A stretch of 24,152 nt of DNA from AWTP1-13 sp035253505. Its GTDB lineage: Bacteria; Pseudomonadota; Alphaproteobacteria; Rhizobiales; Hyphomicrobiaceae. A model generated the notes under the pieces. The model did not search any database. It was not told the DNA's origin and worked only from the letters and a program-made list of their open reading frames with translations. Numbering within the stretch: position 1 is the first letter of the stretch; the number at the start of each line of letters is the position of its first letter. Of this stretch, positions 14,597 to 21,461 are shown in pieces. The position numbers were made by a program, and so were the translations under genes. The stretch is taken from the NCBI GenBank assembly GCA_035253505.1, contig DATFCC010000134.1:1-24152 (forward strand), written 5' to 3'.

Positions 14597-14640
14597 CTTG
14601 GACCCCAGGAGGCCTCCGCCGAGAAAGAAGTTTGTCGCGA

Positions 14641-15402
14641 ATGCCAAGTGCCAACCGCCTATCTGCACTCGAAAAGGCGCTCAATGTCCTGGAGGCCGTG
14701 GGTGACCAGCTCCAGCCCGTTGGTCTCCCCGATCTCGCGGCCCGGCTCGGGCTGCCGCGGCAAACCGTTCATCGGGTGCTGGGCCAACTCGTCAGCCTCA
14801 GGCTCGTCATCCGTGACCAGCCACGCGAGCGCTACTCGGTCGGGCCGCGGCTGTCGAAGCTTGCATTCGGCACCCTGCGCTCGCTCAACCAATCAGCGCC
14901 CGTTCGCCAGATCCTTCAGGATCTCGTCGAGGACATCGGCGAGACCTGCAACATCGGCCTCCTGCACGACTTCGACTACGTGTACCTGCAGCGCATCGAG
15001 TGCGCGTGGCCGCTGCGCCTGCATCAGGATGTCGGAACTCGCGTGCCCGCGCATACGGTCTCCGGCGGCAAGCTGCTGCTGGCGAACCTCGAGCCCTCGC
15101 TCAGCCGCCGGCTGATAAGAGCCCGCAAACCCAAGGCCGCGACGTCGTTCACTTTGACCAGCCTCAGCCAGCTCGAGGCTGAGTTCGCCCGCATCCGGGC
15201 GGCAGGCTATGCGCTCAACAACCAGGAGCGGCTGGAGGGAGTCGTCGGCGCCGCGGTGCCCGTCGTCGATGCGACCGGGAATGTGCTGGCGGCGGTGGGC
15301 ATGCATGGCCCACTGCCCCGCCTGACCCTCAAGATCTGCGAGCGCCACGTTCCGCGCATGCACCAGGCCGCCGTGCGCATCGCTCGGGAGTGGTCTGCCT
15401 GA
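14641..15402 (+). CDS. IclR-family transcriptional regulator
   Basis: 253 residues. The N-terminal winged helix (about 1–60) reads SALEKALNVLEAVGDQ, VGLPDLAARLGLPRQTVHRV (recognition helix) and LGQLVSLRLVIRDQPRERYS, then VGPRLSKLAFGTLRS. The C-terminal effector domain (about 80–250) has LQDLVEDIGETCNIGLLHD, VGTRVPAHTVSGGKLLLANL and NNQERLEGVVGAAVPVVDAT, all typical of IclR. Family knowledge: such regulators bind small aromatic or organic acids and control catabolic operons. Start: a TTG at 14632 is in frame, but the ATG at 14641 is preferred, with an AGAAAGAAG stretch upstream. No catabolic operon adjoins. The convergent neighbour is a glutathione S-transferase and the divergent one is tsaC, so its target is unclear; the palindrome at 14487 is a candidate site. 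Confidence 0.9.
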   Translation: MPSANRLSALEKALNVLEAVGDQLQPVGLPDLAARLGLPRQTVHRVLGQLVSLRLVIRDQPRERYSVGPRLSKLAFGTLRSLNQSAPVRQILQDLVEDIGETCNIGLLHDFDYVYLQRIECAWPLRLHQDVGTRVPAHTVSGGKLLLANLEPSLSRRLIRARKPKAATSFTLTSLSQLEAEFARIRAAGYALNNQERLEGVVGAAVPVVDATGNVLAAVGMHGPLPRLTLKICERHVPRMHQAAVRIAREWSA

Positions 15403-15407
15403 ACGGC

Positions 15408-15427
15408 GGCTGAGCTTGTCGTCAGCC
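15408..15427. terminator. Hairpin between convergent IclR and GST genes
   Basis: GGCTGA (15408–15413) pairs with TCAGCC (15422–15427) across an 8-nt loop, in the 19-bp gap and just into the GST stop codon. There is no T-run on either side. A weak bidirectional terminator is possible; the stem is only 6 bp. Confidence 0.25.
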
Positions 15428-16039
15428 TTCCGCTTTAACCGCCCTGGTCACCGCGGGCCGCGCCGACATCCGGGCGCGCTGCGCCTGCACCTTGGGAAAG
15501 CGGCCGATGTCCACGCCGTCACCATCGAGCCATCCAGACAGCGTGAACAGATAGGCGTCGCAGACGGTGTAGGCATCGCCCATGACCCACGGGCCGGCGA
15601 TCATCTCGCGCTCGATCAGCTCGAAGCATTCGCCGACCGACTGTGGCACCTTGCGCTGCATCTCCTTGATGGCAGCCGGGTCGTCGGCCCAGCGGTAGCC
15701 GCGCATGCGGTGGGCGTGGGCGACATGCACGGTGGAGCACAGGTAGCTGTTGAATGCCTGGACCTTCGCAAACCCAAACGGGTCATCGAGCGGGGCAAGG
15801 CGCGCCTTGGGATAGGTCTGCGCCACGAAAGCCAGGATCGCCGGCGTCTCGGTCAGGACGCCGCGGGCGGTGACGAGAGCAGGCACGCGGCCCTTGGGAT
15901 TGACGGCGAGATACTCCGGCTTCCTCTGCTCGCCGGCGCGAAAATCGATCCGCACCGTCTCGTAATCTGCCCCCGCTTCCTCAAGGGCGATGTGCGAGGC
16001 GAGGGCGCACGTTTGCGGCGCATAGAAGAGCTTCAGCAT
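15422..16039 (-). CDS. Glutathione S-transferase family protein
   Basis: 205 residues. The thioredoxin-like N-terminal domain reads MLKLFYAPQTCALASHIALE, with the Ser/Cys-containing PxTCALA loop of beta-class bacterial GSTs, then EYLAVNPKGRVPALV (cis-Pro) and LTETPAILAFVAQ (the E-T/S glutathione-binding pair). The helical C-terminal domain follows, with WVMGDAYTVCDAYLFTLSGW, the conserved N-cap/hydrophobic staple and Asp. Start: the frame extends to 16093, but the ATG at 16039 has a near-perfect AGGAAGGA ribosome-binding site. Family knowledge: conjugates glutathione to electrophiles or reduces mixed disulfides; no substrate can be assigned. It is divergent from uvrC, with about 110 bp between the starts, and convergent with the IclR gene. 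Confidence 0.9.
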   Translation of the reverse strand: MLKLFYAPQTCALASHIALEEAGADYETVRIDFRAGEQRKPEYLAVNPKGRVPALVTARGVLTETPAILAFVAQTYPKARLAPLDDPFGFAKVQAFNSYLCSTVHVAHAHRMRGYRWADDPAAIKEMQRKVPQSVGECFELIEREMIAGPWVMGDAYTVCDAYLFTLSGWLDGDGVDIGRFPKVQAQRARMSARPAVTRAVKAEG

Positions 16040-16152
16040 TGCGTCCTTCCTGACCGTTTTCCATGGATTGACTAGGGGCGGCAGACCCCACATGTATGAT
16101 CCAGTCCGGGGAGCCGAGGGCTGGATACCGAAGGCCCCGAGAATACGCCGAT

Positions 16153-18309
16153 ATGCCGCTCAAGAACACACGCGAGGTGCCCGCCGGGCCCGCCAGCCAG
16201 GCCGCCACCGGCCCGGCGGTGATCGCGCAGTACCTGAAAACGCTGCCCGGGTCGCCGGGCGTGTACCGCATGCTCGATGCATCGGGCACGGTGATCTACG
16301 TCGGCAAGGCGCGCAACCTCAAGGCCAGGGTCACCAACTACGCGCGCGCCGGCAACCACACGAACCGCATTACGCGCATGATCGCCGGCACGGCATCCAT
16401 GGAGTTCGTGACGGTGCGCACGGAAGCCGAGGCGCTGCTCCTGGAGGCCAACCTCATCAAGCGCTTCCGGCCCCGCTACAATGTGCTGCTGCGCGACGAC
16501 AAGTCGTTCCCCTACATCCTCATCGCCCGCGATCACAAGGCGCCGCAGATCCTGAAGCACCGCGGTGCGCGCAACCGCAAGGGCGACTATTTCGGCCCGT
16601 TCGCTTCCGCCGGCGCCGTCAACCGCACCATCAACATGCTGGAGCGCGCGTTCCTGCTGCGCTCGTGCTCGGACGCGGTGTTCGAGAGCCGCACGCGCCC
16701 TTGCCTGCTGTTCCAGATCAAGCGCTGCTCTGGGCCCTGCACCGGCGAGATCGGGCTCGAGGACTATGCATCCCTGGTCGAGGAAGCGACGCGCTTCCTC
16801 AAGGGCGAAAGCCAGAATGCGCGGCAGATGTACCAGCGCCTCATGCAGGAGGCCGCCGCCAACCTCGACTACGAGCAGGCTGCCAAGTACCGCAACCGGT
16901 TGTGGGCGCTTGCGCACGTCACCGCCGACCAGGCCATCAACCCCGAAGGCATCGAGGAGGCGGATGTGTTCGCCGCCTACCAGGAGGGCGGGCAGACGTG
17001 CATCCAGGTTTTCTTCTTCCGGTCCGGCCAGAACTGGGGCAACCGCGCCTACTTCCCGCGCGCCGACAAGTCCGTGGGCGTCGACGAGGTGTTGGAGAGT
17101 TTCATCGCCCAGTTCTATGACGACAAGCCGGTGCCGCGCTGCATCTTCATCAGCCATGAGCTGCCGATGCAGGCGCTGCTGGAGGAGGCGCTGTCCACCA
17201 AGGCCGAGCGGCGGGTGGAGATTCGCGCCCCCAAGCGTGGAAGCAAGACCACCGTCGTCGAGCATGCCGTGCAGAACGCGCGCGAGGCGCTGGGGCGCCG
17301 GCTGGCCGAATCCTCCTCGCAGCGTCTTCTGCTCGAGGCTGTCAGGGACCGCTTCGGCCTAGCCACGGTCCCGCGCCGCATCGAGGTATTCGACAACAGC
17401 CACATCCAGGGAGCGAGCGCCGTCGGCGCGATGATCGTGGCTGGCGCGGAAGGTTTCGTGAAGAACCAGTACCGCAAGTTCAACATCAAGTCGGCCGATC
17501 TCGCCCCGGGCGATGATTACGCCATGATGCGCGAGGTGCTGTCGCGGCGCTTCAAGCGCCTTGTGCTCGACGAGGCGGAGGCTCCAACCACCGTTCACGT
17601 TGCGGGTCCGCCGGATGCGGCACCGCGCGCCGAGCCACCGGACATCCCCTCCGAGATCGTCCTATCGCGTATCGAGGAGCCCCAGCCGCCGCCGATCGAC
17701 CGCCGCGGAGGCAGTTCGCTGGCCTTCGGAGTGCTGCGTGCGGAGAGCGCCGAGGCGGGGCCGGCCATGTCCGAAGCAGAGATTTCCTTGCTCGAGGCCG
17801 ATGCGGAGGCTGCCCCGCCGGATGGCGACGCCGTCAATGAGGAGTTCCCGACGCGCCCCGATCTCGTGCTGATCGACGGTGGCCGCGGCCAGCTCGGCGT
17901 TGCCGTGCAGGTGCTGGACGAGCTTGGCGTCCGCGGTATCGCGCTCGTTGGCGTGGCCAAGGGCCCCGACCGCGATGCGGGCCGCGAGCACTTCCATTTC
18001 GCCGATCGCGACCGGCCGCTCATGCTCGAGCCGCGCGATCCGGTGCTCTACTTCATCCAGCGCCTGCGGGACGAGGCGCACCGCTTCGCCATCGGCACGC
18101 ACCGCGCCAGGCGCGGCAAGAGCATCGGCGCCAACCCGCTCGACGAGATCGCCGGCATCGGCCCCACGCGCAAGCGCGCGCTGCTGCAGCACTTCGGCTC
18201 GGCCAAGGCCGTCTCGCGCGCCAGCCCCGAGGACCTCCAGGCAGTTGCCGGCATCAGCGCCGCCATGGCCAGGACGATCTACGACTTCTTCCACGAGCGG
18301 CGCGACTGA
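16153..18309 (+). CDS. uvrC: UvrABC system protein C, excinuclease subunit
   Basis: 718 residues from the ATG at 16153; an ATG at 16096 is equally open and neither has a strong ribosome-binding site. UvrC makes both incisions around a DNA lesion in nucleotide excision repair after UvrB loading. Domains: GIY-YIG nuclease (GVYRMLDASGTVIYVGKARN), Cys-rich region (RSCSDAVFESRTRPCLLFQI, KRCSGPCTGEI), UVR domain for UvrB contact (MYQRLMQEAAANLDYEQAAK), RNase H-like nuclease (IEVFDNSHIQGASAVGAM, PDLVLIDGGRGQL, KGPDRDAGRE, LRDEAHRFAI) and a tandem HhH end (LDEIAGIGPTRKRALLQHFG, LQAVAGIS). Unusual: about 92 residues rich in Pro, Glu and Ala are inserted (about 17568–17844) between RRFKRLV and RPDLVLIDGG inside the RNase H-like half, making it longer than the roughly 610-residue E. 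coli protein. Confidence 0.94.
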   Translation: MPLKNTREVPAGPASQAATGPAVIAQYLKTLPGSPGVYRMLDASGTVIYVGKARNLKARVTNYARAGNHTNRITRMIAGTASMEFVTVRTEAEALLLEANLIKRFRPRYNVLLRDDKSFPYILIARDHKAPQILKHRGARNRKGDYFGPFASAGAVNRTINMLERAFLLRSCSDAVFESRTRPCLLFQIKRCSGPCTGEIGLEDYASLVEEATRFLKGESQNARQMYQRLMQEAAANLDYEQAAKYRNRLWALAHVTADQAINPEGIEEADVFAAYQEGGQTCIQVFFFRSGQNWGNRAYFPRADKSVGVDEVLESFIAQFYDDKPVPRCIFISHELPMQALLEEALSTKAERRVEIRAPKRGSKTTVVEHAVQNAREALGRRLAESSSQRLLLEAVRDRFGLATVPRRIEVFDNSHIQGASAVGAMIVAGAEGFVKNQYRKFNIKSADLAPGDDYAMMREVLSRRFKRLVLDEAEAPTTVHVAGPPDAAPRAEPPDIPSEIVLSRIEEPQPPPIDRRGGSSLAFGVLRAESAEAGPAMSEAEISLLEADAEAAPPDGDAVNEEFPTRPDLVLIDGGRGQLGVAVQVLDELGVRGIALVGVAKGPDRDAGREHFHFADRDRPLMLEPRDPVLYFIQRLRDEAHRFAIGTHRARRGKSIGANPLDEIAGIGPTRKRALLQHFGSAKAVSRASPEDLQAVAGISAAMARTIYDFFHERRD

Positions 18310-18408
18310 CGCGCCTTTCCCATTGTGGCGACGGGCTATGCATGGCGTCGGCTACCGACGGCATGCGCGGCCTGCTAGCGTCGGGCCGGATCGGGAGGAA
18401 ACGAGCAC

Positions 18409-19488
18409 ATGCAGGACATCGCCTTCGGTTTTCAGGCGGCTGCGGCCGGCGGGGGCGGCGAGCCGGACTCGACGCTCTACCGCGAGCTGATGGAGGACTG
18501 CGCCCTCGGACACAAGCTTGGATACGACGCCGCCTGGCTGCTCGAGCACCACTTCAGCGACTACTATCCAACGCCGAGCCCGCTGCTCATGATGGCGCAC
18601 ATCGCCGCGCGCTTTCCCGATCTGTCCCTCGGAACCTCGGTGCTGGTGCTCCCCTGGTACCACCCGCTGCGCCTTGCCGAGGAGATCGCGATGCTCAACA
18701 GCCTCACGCGCGGCACGCTGCACCTGGGCATCGGGCGGGGTACCGCCAAGATGGAGTACGACGCCTACAACGTCGACATGAACGAAGGCCGCGCGCGCTT
18801 CACGGAAGTCTTCCGGATCGTCGAGAAGGGCCTGTCGGGCGGGGCGTTCACCCATGACGGGCGCTTCTGGAAGATCGAGCGACCCATCCGCCTGCGGCCG
18901 GAGCCCGTCGACAAGCGTGTGCACTTCTACGGCGCGATCGGCAGCCCGGCCAGCGCGGAGGTGATGGGTGATCTCGGCATCGCGCCCATCTGCCTGTCGA
19001 CGTTCCCCGACGGCCTGCTGGCGAAAATCCTGGAACGGTGGCGTGCCCGCGCCGGCGCCAAAGCCGCCAACGCGATCCTGCCGATCTCCGTCAAGATGTT
19101 CATCGCCGACACGGATGAAGAGGCGCGCGAGCTGGGGCGGCGCTATTACCCCGCCTACTTCGCCCTGCAGGCCGACCACTACGAGGCGGACGCCAATCCG
19201 TGGTCCAACATTCCCGAATACGCCGACTTCAGCCGCATGTTTGCCAACCTGCGCAAGCTCGCCAATCCCGATGAGCTCGGGCCGTTCCTCGATTCGAACC
19301 TTGTCGGCAGCGCGGAGACCATCACGCGGCGCATCGAGCGTCTGGCGGCGCTCGGGTTCAACTACTTCATGGTGTCATCGGCAACGCCGGGCACGCCGTT
19401 CGCGGTGCGCCAGCAAATGATGGCGCGCTTTGCCCAGGAGGTCTGCCCGCGCTTTTCGAGCGCCATGCGCAGAAGCCGGGTGGCATGA
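18409..19488 (+). CDS. LLM-class flavin-dependent oxidoreductase (luciferase-like)
   Basis: 359 residues, bacterial luciferase-like TIM barrel. GGAGG lies about 10 nt upstream of the ATG. Features: an early GYDAAWLLEHHFSDYY (the WxxEHHF motif of alkanal-monooxygenase-like proteins), PSPLLMMAHIAARFPDLSLG, TSVLVLPWYHPLRLAEEIAM, LNSLTRGTLHLGIGRG (phosphate/flavin loop) and a C-terminal NLVGSAETITRRIERLAALG followed by NYFMV. Family knowledge: uses FMNH2 with O2, or F420, to oxidise small organic substrates; the high similarity of barrels makes substrate prediction unreliable. It sits between uvrC (99-bp gap) and pgsA (127-bp gap), interrupting an order I recall as contiguous in related genomes, so it may have been inserted there. 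Base composition is like its neighbours. Confidence 0.9.
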   Translation: MQDIAFGFQAAAAGGGGEPDSTLYRELMEDCALGHKLGYDAAWLLEHHFSDYYPTPSPLLMMAHIAARFPDLSLGTSVLVLPWYHPLRLAEEIAMLNSLTRGTLHLGIGRGTAKMEYDAYNVDMNEGRARFTEVFRIVEKGLSGGAFTHDGRFWKIERPIRLRPEPVDKRVHFYGAIGSPASAEVMGDLGIAPICLSTFPDGLLAKILERWRARAGAKAANAILPISVKMFIADTDEEARELGRRYYPAYFALQADHYEADANPWSNIPEYADFSRMFANLRKLANPDELGPFLDSNLVGSAETITRRIERLAALGFNYFMVSSATPGTPFAVRQQMMARFAQEVCPRFSSAMRRSRVA

Positions 19489-19615
19489 GCCCGGTGCCGC
19501 CGAAAAAAGCTTCAATTGCAGCGACCTGCGGCGCCGATCGTTGCCCAACACTTGATCGGGTCGCCCGGCCGCTCCCCATTGACGCTGCCCCGCCGGGGGT
19601 GCTCTTGTCCGCCGC

Positions 19616-20212
19616 ATGAAGACCGTCGCCCCAGCGCCCGCGACCGCGAATCCCGTCAGCTTGCCCAATCTGCTGACATACCTGCGGATTCTCGCCGTTC
19701 CCGCGATCGTGCTGTGCCTCCTCCTGGTGCCAGATTACAGCGGCCGGTGGTGGGCCCTGACGGTCTACATCTTCGCCTGCATAACCGATTGGCTCGACGG
19801 GTACCTCGCGCGCGTGTGGCGCCAGCAGACCGTGCTCGGGCGCATGCTCGATCCCATCGCCGACAAGCTGCTGGTGGGCACGACCCTGCTGATGCTGACG
19901 TTCGACCACACCATCGGTGCCTCGAACGTCGCCGCGGCGGTGATCATCCTGTGCCGCGAGATCTTGGTTTCGGGGCTGCGGGAGTTCCTGGCAGAGCTCA
20001 ACGTCCGGGTTCACGTGACGCAGCTTGCGAAGTGGAAGACGACCTTGCAGATGATCGCGCTCGGCATCCTGCTGGCGGGCCCGGCTGGCGATGAGATCGT
20101 GCCCGGCGTGACGTGGACCGGCCTCGCCATGCTGTGGATCGCGGCCCTGCTGACGCTCTGGACCGGCTTCGATTACCTCAAGGCTGCGATCCGCACAGCC
20201 ATGGAGCAGTAG
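19616..20212 (+). CDS. pgsA: CDP-diacylglycerol--glycerol-3-phosphate 3-phosphatidyltransferase
   Basis: 198 residues, integral membrane. The CDP-alcohol phosphotransferase signature D-x2-DG-x2-AR-x8-G-x3-D-x3-D is complete: D58, D61-G62, A65-R66, G75, D79 and D83 (in ITDWLDGYLARVW and LGRMLDPIADKL). SLPNLLTYLRILAVPAIVLC is the usual first segment, and four or more hydrophobic helices follow. The enzyme makes phosphatidylglycerol phosphate, the committed step to phosphatidylglycerol and cardiolipin. Because its motif fits PgsA better than phosphatidylserine synthase, and the length and moaD/moaE neighbours agree, the assignment is good. It is followed by moaD after 16 bp and probably shares a transcript with moaDE. 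No clear ribosome-binding site is visible before the ATG. Confidence 0.92.
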   Translation: MKTVAPAPATANPVSLPNLLTYLRILAVPAIVLCLLLVPDYSGRWWALTVYIFACITDWLDGYLARVWRQQTVLGRMLDPIADKLLVGTTLLMLTFDHTIGASNVAAAVIILCREILVSGLREFLAELNVRVHVTQLAKWKTTLQMIALGILLAGPAGDEIVPGVTWTGLAMLWIAALLTLWTGFDYLKAAIRTAMEQ

Positions 20213-20228
20213 AGGCAACAGGTTCGCC

Positions 20229-20486
20229 ATGTCCGTGAAGCTTCTCTATTTCGCCTGGGTGCGCGAGAAGACTGGCAAGGCCGAGGAGCACGTCGATGTG
20301 CCCGCCAGCGTCGGCACCGTTGCCGAGCTCATGACCTGGCTCAAAGGCCGCGGACCTGAATATGCCGAGGCGTTCGCACGCGCCGAGGTGATCCGTGCGG
20401 CGGTCGATCGCGTGCACGTGCAGCCCACCACCCGCATCGCCGGGGCGCGCGAGGTCGCCTTCTTCCCGCCCGTGACGGGAGGGTGA
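20229..20486 (+). CDS. moaD: Molybdopterin synthase small (sulfur-carrier) subunit MoaD
   Basis: 85 residues, ubiquitin-like fold. It begins MSVKLLYFAWVREKTGKAEE and ends in VAFFPPVTGG, the C-terminal Gly-Gly that is adenylated and converted to a thiocarboxylate before sulfur transfer to precursor Z (cPMP). RVHVQPTTRI corresponds to the usual strand before the last turn (normally VNxxxV...). The protein docks its tail in MoaE. It follows pgsA by 16 bp and is separated from moaE by 3 bp, so pgsA–moaD–moaE look cotranscribed. Confidence 0.93.
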   Translation: MSVKLLYFAWVREKTGKAEEHVDVPASVGTVAELMTWLKGRGPEYAEAFARAEVIRAAVDRVHVQPTTRIAGAREVAFFPPVTGG

Positions 20487-20489
20487 GCC

Positions 20490-20954
20490 GTGACGGTGCG
20501 CGTCCAGGCCGAGGACTTCGACATCGGCGCCGAGGTGCGCGGCCTGACCGCCGGTCGCACGGACGTCGGCGCGGTGGTGACGTTCACGGGCACGGTGCGG
20601 GCGGACGCAAGCGCAAACCGCATCACCTCCATGACGCTGGAGCACTATCCCGGCATGACCGAGGCGGAGCTGGCGCGCGTGGAAGGCGAGGCGCAGCGGC
20701 GCTGGCCGCTCCTGGCAAGCCTCATCGTGCATCGTGTGGGTAGGCTCGCCCCGGGCGATAATATCGTGCTGGTAGTGACCGCATCGGCCCACCGCGAGGC
20801 CGCTTTTGCCGCCGCGGAGTTCTTGATGGACTATCTCAAGACGCGCGCGCCATTCTGGAAGAAGGAGTCGAGAGCCGACGGATCGCAGACGTGGGTCGAG
20901 ACCCGCGACAGCGACGAGGATGCGGCCCGGCGCTGGCAACCGCCTTCCCGATGA
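20490..20954 (+). CDS. moaE: Molybdopterin synthase large (catalytic) subunit MoaE
   Basis: 154 residues from a GTG start at 20490; GGGAGG at the end of moaD serves as its ribosome-binding site. Typical segments: VGAVVTFTGTVRAD, MTLEHYPGMTEAEL, HRVGRLAPGDNIVLVVTASA, HREAAFAAAEFLMDYLKTRA and PFWKKESRADGSQTWVE. The KK pair supplies the lysines that contact the MoaD thiocarboxylate and the pterin. It adds the two dithiolene sulfurs to cPMP to give molybdopterin. The C-terminus (EDAARRWQPPSR) is a short nonconserved tail. The gene ends 28 bp from the convergent Fe-S carrier, with a strong hairpin in the gap. Confidence 0.93.
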   Translation: MTVRVQAEDFDIGAEVRGLTAGRTDVGAVVTFTGTVRADASANRITSMTLEHYPGMTEAELARVEGEAQRRWPLLASLIVHRVGRLAPGDNIVLVVTASAHREAAFAAAEFLMDYLKTRAPFWKKESRADGSQTWVETRDSDEDAARRWQPPSR

Positions 20955-20956
20955 CA

Positions 20957-20980
20957 GGTGTCGCGCGCTATCGCGACGCC
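20957..20980. terminator. GC-rich hairpin between convergent moaE and Fe-S carrier genes
   Basis: GGTGTCGCG (20957–20965) pairs with CGCGACGCC (20972–20980) across a 6-nt loop, nine pairs with one G·U when transcribed rightward. It occupies almost all of the 28-bp convergent gap. No T-run follows on either strand, so it is a candidate bidirectional terminator of the T-less kind rather than a textbook one. Confidence 0.45.
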
Positions 20981-20982
20981 GA

Positions 20983-21372
20983 TCAGCCGCGCAGCTCTTC
21001 CAGCTTCTCTTTGCCGGCCGGCGCCAAGTTCACGGATTCGCCGCATCCGCATGCGCTCGTCTGATTGGGGTTGGTGAAGACGAACTGCGCGGCAAGCTTG
21101 TCGGTCTTGTAGTCCATCTCGCTGCCGAGGAGGTACATGACCGCCTTGGGGTCGATCAGCACGCGTGCGCCCTCGTGCTCGATCACCTCGTCGAACGGCT
21201 TCTGCTCGGACGCCCACTCCATCGTGTATTCCATCCCGGCGCACCCGCCCTTCTTCACGCCGATGCGCAAGCCGGCAGTGCCGGCGCCCTTCTCGGCCAT
21301 GATAGCGCGCACGCGGGCGGCTGCCCGCTCGGTCAGCTTCATCACCTGGGGACGGGGACGTGGCGTGCTCAT
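20983..21372 (-). CDS. A-type iron-sulfur cluster carrier (IscA/SufA/HesB family)
   Basis: 129 residues. The three conserved cysteines of A-type carriers are present: C44 in KKGGCAGMEY, and C108 and C110 in SACGCGESVN, with 63 residues between the first two as expected. MKLTERAAARVRAIMAEKG starts the core; the preceding STPRPRPQV is a short Pro/Arg-rich leader. VLIDPKAVMYLLGSEMDY is the usual central strand-turn. The protein receives or delivers Fe-S clusters to target enzymes. No suf or isc genes adjoin, so I do not choose between SufA, IscA and ErpA. A possible -10 (TATATT, 21429–21434 on this strand) lies 57 nt upstream of the start, but no good -35 goes with it. Confidence 0.9.
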   Translation of the reverse strand: MSTPRPRPQVMKLTERAAARVRAIMAEKGAGTAGLRIGVKKGGCAGMEYTMEWASEQKPFDEVIEHEGARVLIDPKAVMYLLGSEMDYKTDKLAAQFVFTNPNQTSACGCGESVNLAPAGKEKLEELRG

Positions 21373-21461
21373 GCTCTCGCTCGCACCGAATTGGGTTTTG
21401 GGCCGGTTAAGTCCAGCCTCGCCCGTTCAATATAAGCTGTCGCGAGCACAAAAGCGAGGGT

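Noticed and set aside
16072..17265. 397-residue frame on the minus strand opposite uvrC
   Set aside because: No motif, Arg/Gly/Ala-rich shadow; uvrC is unambiguous on the plus strand.
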